A stretch of DNA of 64,000 bases, taken from assembly GCF_000002425.4 (NCBI RefSeq), contig NC_037261.1:9042701-9106700 (forward strand), written 5' to 3'. Under the pieces are notes generated by a model that did no database searches, was not told the origin of the DNA, and was given only the letters and a program-made list of their open reading frames with translations. The position numbers and the translations under genes are program-made. Source of the DNA: Physcomitrium patens (Eukaryota; Streptophyta; Bryopsida; Funariales; Funariaceae). This document shows, piece after piece, positions 58,541 to 64,000 of this stretch; position 1 is the stretch's first letter; each line of letters opens with the position of its first letter.

Positions 58541-60556
58541 TCAGCTAATTTAGGCAAGGAGCATCAAACATGGATGAAAGCAGGATGATATATTCGACCA
58601 TGTTCACAATCAAATCCACACATGGATGAAAAGGACCAGTTCCCGAAGATGAGTCGGAGGGATTGGGAACAGAAGCAGGCTGTGGTGGGGAATCAGCAAG
58701 CACGGCAGATAGAGAACTTGGGGAACATATGTTCTCATCAACGTTCCCTTCCGACCGCCCCGAGCTCCGCGGTGACGGAGGCGTCGCGCGGCCGTGCGAC
58801 CGGGCGGTGTTTGACCTTACCGACTGGACCGTTGGGGGGGAGGTAGGTCGCAACGCGCAGGGTTTTCGACCCACCACAGGGGTGGTGGTGGTGTTGGGAC
58901 ACTGGTGCCGCGTGTTCACCAGGCTTGTGGTAGTGTCTGCTCGCGTCGCGCGCTGCCCTTGGCCTCCGCTGCGCCTCGCTTTGCCTGTCTTCGCTTTGTG
59001 TCGCCGTGCCTCGCATAGTGCGTTCCAAGCCTTAAGCTCTCCCTTCTCCCTCTCCCTCTCGCTCTCTACCCTCCTCACCCTCCTGGGCGCGTCCTTTACA
59101 TCTCCCTCCCTTCGTCTCACCCCTGCCCCGCCCTCCCTCTCACTGGGTCCCGCTTCTCTTTCACCTCTTTTGGTCTCATTCGTGCTAAGGGTTGCTTGAG
59201 AGCTGGTGGTCGCCTTTTCGTGCACGTTCGACGCCTGAGTGGAGGATGATGAGAGTGCACTTGCGGGTGAGCAGCATGTGCGGCGATGTGTGTGGTGTGT
59301 TGAAAGCCAAGGAGTTGGATACTTGGATGGTCTGAGTGCGTCGGGGGGTAGTAGCTGTGGTTGGTGGCTCTGGTTTGGGTTCGGTTTCGAGGGGGGTAGG
59401 GTGGGGAGACAATTTGGGGATGCTCGAGGAGGTGTTGTGTACAGAACGCCGGGCGGGTTTCTTGGAGAGAAAGTGGTGCGTATCGAGTATTGCCCGAGTG
59501 TCGTCGTGGAGGAGGAGAATAATTTTTCCCTAGTGGAAGTGCAATTTTGTCGATGTGAAGAGATTTTGGGCATCACTGGCCGAGCTGGGAGATTTGTTGG
59601 TTAAGTGGGGATTTGGTTGAAAGAGGAGGGAAGTTTTTTTTCAAAACTTCTTTGGTATCCATATTTCTTCCTATGCTCCTCTTTCTGGCCCTATACGCCG
59701 GGGCTGTTCGTGTTGGTGAAGTTCGACCACTTGCGTGTAAACACCGAGGCTGAACTTTGTCGATTACCCCGCGTATGGAGAATTGAATTCTGGTACTCGC
59801 TTTCCCGCCCTGGATGTTCTCTCTCTCTCTTCCCTATATTTAGCCGTAGACAAACTTTCTCTTCCTCCCGTTCCCAGTTTGTGGTGATTACTGCGTCGTG
59901 GTTTGATTTAGTAATCGCCTCCTCTGTCTCCCCTTGCTAACTGGTGGCATGAACGTGCTGGATTGCACAGAATAATTTAGTATTGATGATTTGCCTGAAC
60001 AGATTGTTCCCAGGCTTTTAAACCGTTTTTACGATGTGAAAATTGGGATCTCTGAGCCGTGTGTCGTGTCGTAAGTAGACTACTATTTTTATAATTAGCG
60101 TTTTCAGATTTCGCTCAAGCCTTGGGCTGTGATTGATCTTGAGGGTTCAAGAATGATAGGATTGTGTGAATTGTTGCGAGACATTGAGACATTGCTTGCT
60201 GTTGTGAGAGTGCTAAAAGAAAGGTAAAGAGTGGAAACAGCTGCTGAAATGCGCCCAGCCAGAGAATATTGTCGCCGCAGTTGATTTTCTGCGGAGAGTT
60301 GAATATGGGCTTTATGAAGAAATCGGTTTTTGAGTTCAAGACACCCCACATAGAAACTGCAGAAGTGGAAGCTGCTTCTAAAGCAGGGAGGAACTATAAG
60401 CAAGTTCGCTATTAAATCCCCGAGGAAGAACGAATATATTTAGAGGAGATGAGTGCCAAGATTGGTATTTGAAATTTGTTCTGCTGAGGGAATAGCCTGT
60501 ACAGCTCTCAGACATCGTCGATCTCGACGCACAGCCGGACTGCGAAAGGATTATCA
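58541..60556 (+). promoter_or_regulatory. GC-rich promoter and long leader of the trihelix gene
   Basis: The region is GC-rich from about 58730, with a strong pyrimidine stretch at 59038-59165 (CTCCCTCTCGCTCTC-type), a common feature near plant transcription starts. If transcription begins there the 5' leader is about 1.4 kb. It contains small upstream frames, for example ATG 59949 encoding 8 residues. A 343-codon minus frame (59576 to 58545) is rich in Ser, Thr, Pro and Arg, as expected of an antisense GC-rich open frame, and is not accepted as a gene. Leader introns could not be placed. Confidence 0.4.
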
Positions 60557-62047
60557 ATGCTTCCCGCCTCATCTCGAGCATCAGAACACACGGATAGGAA
60601 AGCATCCGACGTGGTAGAGCCTCACGTGTTCTCGATCGACCATCAAATGCCTCTTCCTTCGTCGTCGAGCGAGAAGCAGCTAGTTGCCCCTAAACACAAA
60701 GACAAACCAGTGACAGCGTCGCCAGGGAGGCGTTACATCATTGACAAGTCAGCCTCGGTCGTGTCGCTGAGCCATTCTTTAGACTCCCCGCACTCGCGAA
60801 TTTCCTCCCCTTTGGTCGCCTTCCACCAATCCATGTCCACTTTGCAGGCCTCGTCCGCGAAGAACCTAGAAAATGGAAGTAATTCGGGCGCCATGGGTGA
60901 GGGCGCAGACGAAGAGGACAAGAAGCTACGGGAGAATCACAAGAAGAGGAGCAAGAATTGGACGCGGCCAGAGTCGCTTCAGTTGATTCGCCTCCGCACA
61001 CAGCTTGAACCGAGATTTTCCAAGAGCGGTCGCAAGACCGAGCTCTGGGACGAGATTGCGGAAGCCTTGCACAAGAAGAATTTCACCCGCGACGCACAGC
61101 AGTGCCGAGACAAATGGGAGAAGCTGACCGCTGGGTACAAGGAAGTGCGAGATGGGATAAAGGACAAGGAAGATAATCCTTTCTACGACGAGCTCCATTC
61201 TCTTCTCTCCGGGAAGTCCATGAAGCGGGACCGAGAGAAGGAGCGCGACGATCTGCCAGTCCAGGAACCTCCGAAGTCTTCAACCCAAGACACCGTCACT
61301 GTGATAGAGCAGGACAAAGTGGAATCTCTTCCGAAGACTAGCGAAACGCACGAAGAGGATCATGACGAAGCAGCCGGCGACGAGTCTGCTCGGAAGAAGA
61401 GACGGCCCGAGCCCAAGTTCGTGACAGTCACAGACATTGAATCTGTTCAGAGAGTGCTCGAGACCGTCATCACCCGGCAGCAAATTTTTTTCCGGGAGCT
61501 TTTGGACGCTATGGAGCGGAAAGAACAGATGCGGGAGCAGATGCGGCAGGAGAAGGAAGACAAATGGCGGGCTGAGGAACGAGCTCACCGGGGGGTGTTC
61601 AACAACGCAATGATTGTTCTTACTCAGAAGCTTGTGGGTGAGCAGATGGGTGCAAGCTTGGCGATGGCGTCCACTGCCACCGCTGCCCCTCAGACGGAGA
61701 TCCCCCCACCTCTCCCTCCAGCAGTAAACAGCCCTGAAGGCCCCTTGGGCGTCCCCAAGCGCCGCTCTAAGAACTGGAAACGGACTGAAGTTCTCCAGTT
61801 CATCAAACTGCGCGGGGAGATGGACAGCCGGTTTGCGCATTCCACCCGCCGTGCAGCTCTCTGGGACGGGCTTGCGGAGCGGCTCTTGGTGCAAGGAATC
61901 AAGCGGGATGGTAAGCAATGCAGAGAGAAGTGGGACAAGCTTATGGCCGAGTACAAGGATGTCACGGATGGAAAGCGAGATCAGCGAGAGAGCCCCTACT
62001 ATTCTGAACTCACTGCAATCCTTGGCCGCCCAGTTGAAGCTCCATGA
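60557..62047 (+). CDS. trihelix transcription factor with two DNA-binding domains
   Basis: An intact 496-codon frame without introns. Two Myb/SANT-like trihelix domains lie at residues 134-215 and 405-487. Each has the three spaced tryptophans (KNWTR/KNWKR, ELWDEI/ALWDGL, DKWEKL/EKWDKL) and ends in a PFYDEL or PYYSEL fourth helix. Between them is an acidic linker, a basic RKKRRPEPK stretch that may be a nuclear signal (279-287) and a charged coiled-coil helix FFRELLDAMERKEQMREQMR (311-330) with its continuation, like the central helix of GT-2 factors. Such proteins bind GT elements in promoters. The start at 60557 is the first ATG of the frame. The codons are GC-rich, unlike the AT-rich flanks. 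Confidence 0.85.
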   Translation: MLPASSRASEHTDRKASDVVEPHVFSIDHQMPLPSSSSEKQLVAPKHKDKPVTASPGRRYIIDKSASVVSLSHSLDSPHSRISSPLVAFHQSMSTLQASSAKNLENGSNSGAMGEGADEEDKKLRENHKKRSKNWTRPESLQLIRLRTQLEPRFSKSGRKTELWDEIAEALHKKNFTRDAQQCRDKWEKLTAGYKEVRDGIKDKEDNPFYDELHSLLSGKSMKRDREKERDDLPVQEPPKSSTQDTVTVIEQDKVESLPKTSETHEEDHDEAAGDESARKKRRPEPKFVTVTDIESVQRVLETVITRQQIFFRELLDAMERKEQMREQMRQEKEDKWRAEERAHRGVFNNAMIVLTQKLVGEQMGASLAMASTATAAPQTEIPPPLPPAVNSPEGPLGVPKRRSKNWKRTEVLQFIKLRGEMDSRFAHSTRRAALWDGLAERLLVQGIKRDGKQCREKWDKLMAEYKDVTDGKRDQRESPYYSELTAILGRPVEAP

Positions 62048-63000
62048 TTTAGATTGCGCTATCTCCCCCGTCGCTACCAATACGAATAGAACGGAGATGA
62101 AGCTTGGATGAGACCCACCTAACCAGGTATGCAAAAACGTTGAATGGGTTGACAAGGATCTCAGACATTTTGCTCCATGAAAATTCAGCCATGCAGTGCA
62201 TAAAAACATCACGTGATTGAAGCTGTCGACGTTAGTGGTGTTTAACTTCCGCCTGGCAAAGATAATAATTTCGGACTACTAGGAGCCTTACAGCTATGGA
62301 ATTTATTGACAGGTACAGTAACTTGCTCAGGTTCTTTGTTAGCGTTTCTGTTGCTAATTTGCATCAGAGCTGCTGATTCACTCGGTGAACTTCAGTTTTG
62401 ATTGAGTTTTGAATCTCGCCTTCCATTCCAGTCTTGATTCTCTTTTGATACCGAGAGCATTCTCTTGACTTGTTTCCAGAACAACTAGACTCGTATGTTC
62501 AAACAATCCTGAGAGACCCCACTGTTCCCTGCTGGAAAAAAGTGCTTGACCCTAGAATGATGGCCACCATTCTTCCAATTGCGTTGACAAGGGAGAGGTA
62601 ACAATGTGTTATGTTTCTGCATGCAGGGGTGCTGATGGTTGTGAAGCATATCACACGGTGGGAAGAACATTGGTTGGGTTACCTTGATTGTAAGGAGCCC
62701 CTCAGTGGAAAGAAAGCATTAGTCTATTAGCCGTGGCATGTTTTCCCTGTTAAATGGATTCGTTTCACTCATGTTTAGTGTAGTTTATCGAGTCCTGCAG
62801 CTTGGGTTGTTACCCCATCCCGCTATCATTTGGGACATTCTTTTGTATATAATGTAAGTTATCGAGACGGGCTTTTAAACTCTTGTTTGTTTGTGGCTTC
62901 ATTGCTGTACTGCTTGCAACGAAGGATGTCTGCCATTGTTAAGGTGCAGAATTGTCTCTGATGTTGGCTGTGAGACTGGACATTAGTGATGACTTAAATT
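62048..63000 (+). other. 3' flank of the trihelix gene
   Basis: Moderate composition and no long frame on the plus strand, consistent with a 3' untranslated region. TTGTATATAATGTAAGT-like plant polyadenylation context stands near 62842-62860. Confidence 0.4.
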
Positions 63001-64000
63001 TATGTCTATTCAAATTATGTATTATAATGGCAGGAAGGAAGACCATGGGTTGAACTTACAACAAAGAGTTGAATTTTTAAATTTTGAATGATTGATATCC
63101 ACTGGTTGTGATGAACTGCTCCGACGAAGAATATGCTGTTTACCATAAAAATCGAAACATCAAGCAGTGTTATGACTAAAAAATGAAAAAAAAAGATAAA
63201 AAATATAAATCATTGTGATACGATTAGTCATGACACATCCAAAATTAAGTGTAATATGAAGAAAAGAAAAAAAGAGAGAAGAAAGGGAAAAGAAATGCAA
63301 CTCAGGGTTACAAATTCAGCTAAACTGAGTATTCAAGTGTCTCAAAAAACATATTAATTTTACTGTAAGATAGATTGTAATTTATTTATATTATGTTATT
63401 TTATACCAATTATCAATATTTTATGGTTTTTTGGGATAAGAAACTTAAAAAAAAAGTAAAAGAAAAGCCTAAATATTTAAATAATATATACTTAAAATAG
63501 TACATAATTACATAAATAATTCTTAATATATAATTTATTTCTATCTCTGAATTTATAATAAATAATTTTTAATCTTTTAATCTTAATATGAAAAAAAATA
63601 AAATCATGACATATTTGATATAAGCAACAAAAGCTTGTACATATACCAAATCAAATTGGTGATTTTTAAATTGTAGAATTCAATATTACTTTGGTATTAA
63701 TAATTCATGTATTGTTTTAAATCTATTATTTTTAAAAAAAATAAGAAAAGCTTGTTTTATTACATATATTCATATACATATCTAAAATCAATTAACATAT
63801 TTGAGTTTTTATTTTTAATTTTTTTGTTAATAATGTATCTTAACTATAATAATACAAATATTATTATTTTCTATAAAGCTATTAGAATTTATAGCATCTT
63901 TCTGAATATATATATTGGAAACTAATTTGAACTTTCTTTTTAAAGCTAATTAAAAAAAAAAAAAAAAAAAAAAAAAACTTTCTTTTTTAAAAAAATAATT
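63001..64000. other. AT-rich spacer at the right edge
   Basis: No gene seen. It includes purine-rich A/G runs at 63180-63300 and a 25-base poly-A tract at about 63952-63977. Confidence 0.5.

Noticed and set aside
58545-59576. 343-codon minus-strand frame
   Set aside because: Low-complexity Ser/Thr/Pro/Arg composition, no domain, lies antisense to a GC-rich leader where stops are rare by composition.
61280-62212. 310-codon minus-strand frame
   Set aside because: Antisense shadow of the trihelix coding sequence, whose protein is clearly recognisable on the plus strand.
1-64000. CRISPR array, complete rRNA or tRNA gene
   Set aside because: None seen by reading; the tandem structures present are LRR codons, LTRs and microsatellites.

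Overview
The window looks like plant nuclear DNA and most resembles a moss of the Physcomitrium (Physcomitrella) type. That is inference from three things: a decayed immune-receptor-like gene with the order protein kinase, NB-ARC, LRR, an architecture I know as the moss PK-NBS-LRR (PNL) class; AT-rich spacers packed with old Ty3/gypsy chromovirus and Ty1/copia copies; and two intact plant genes, an SYP4-type syntaxin with clean GT-AG introns and a two-domain trihelix factor. No complete RNA gene and no CRISPR array was seen.

Layout. 1-1409: possible end of an upstream gene plus spacer. 1410-7755: fragments of a plus-strand and a minus-strand gypsy element, the latter split by a minus-strand copia element. 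7815-26570: one minus-strand kinase-NB-ARC-LRR pseudogene, read from 26570 (N-terminal side) down to 7815 (LRR end). It is broken by two same-family gypsy insertions, 8039-14227 (target duplication TAAGG) and 19907-25874 (AAAAG), and by an unclassified GC-richer insert at about 14896-16950. Removing each gypsy element with one target copy restores the reading frame of the kinase and the 72-nt phase of the LRR array. 26570-43143: AT-rich spacer, a minus-strand gypsy copy, a lone LTR, copia pieces in both orientations and a 5'-truncated plus-strand gypsy copy. 43144-52100: gene island with an arabinogalactan-protein-like sequence (minus, frame-shifted) and the SYP4 syntaxin gene (plus, 8 coding exons, 322 codons). 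52100-57000: very AT-rich, with about nine long TA microsatellites and one gypsy tail fragment. 57000-64000: a second gene island with an intronless trihelix gene (496 codons) behind a long GC-rich leader.

The intact genes act in unrelated processes: the syntaxin in trans-Golgi membrane fusion and the trihelix protein in transcription. They are not a pathway. The rest is a layered transposon graveyard whose stop codons are nearly all explained by C-to-T or G-to-A changes, as expected of methylated, silenced DNA.

The least familiar features are an extra reading frame of about 140 codons between the chromodomain and the 3' LTR, recognisable in five copies; a misplaced primer-binding-like site in the same family; and the dissected kinase-NB-ARC-LRR gene.
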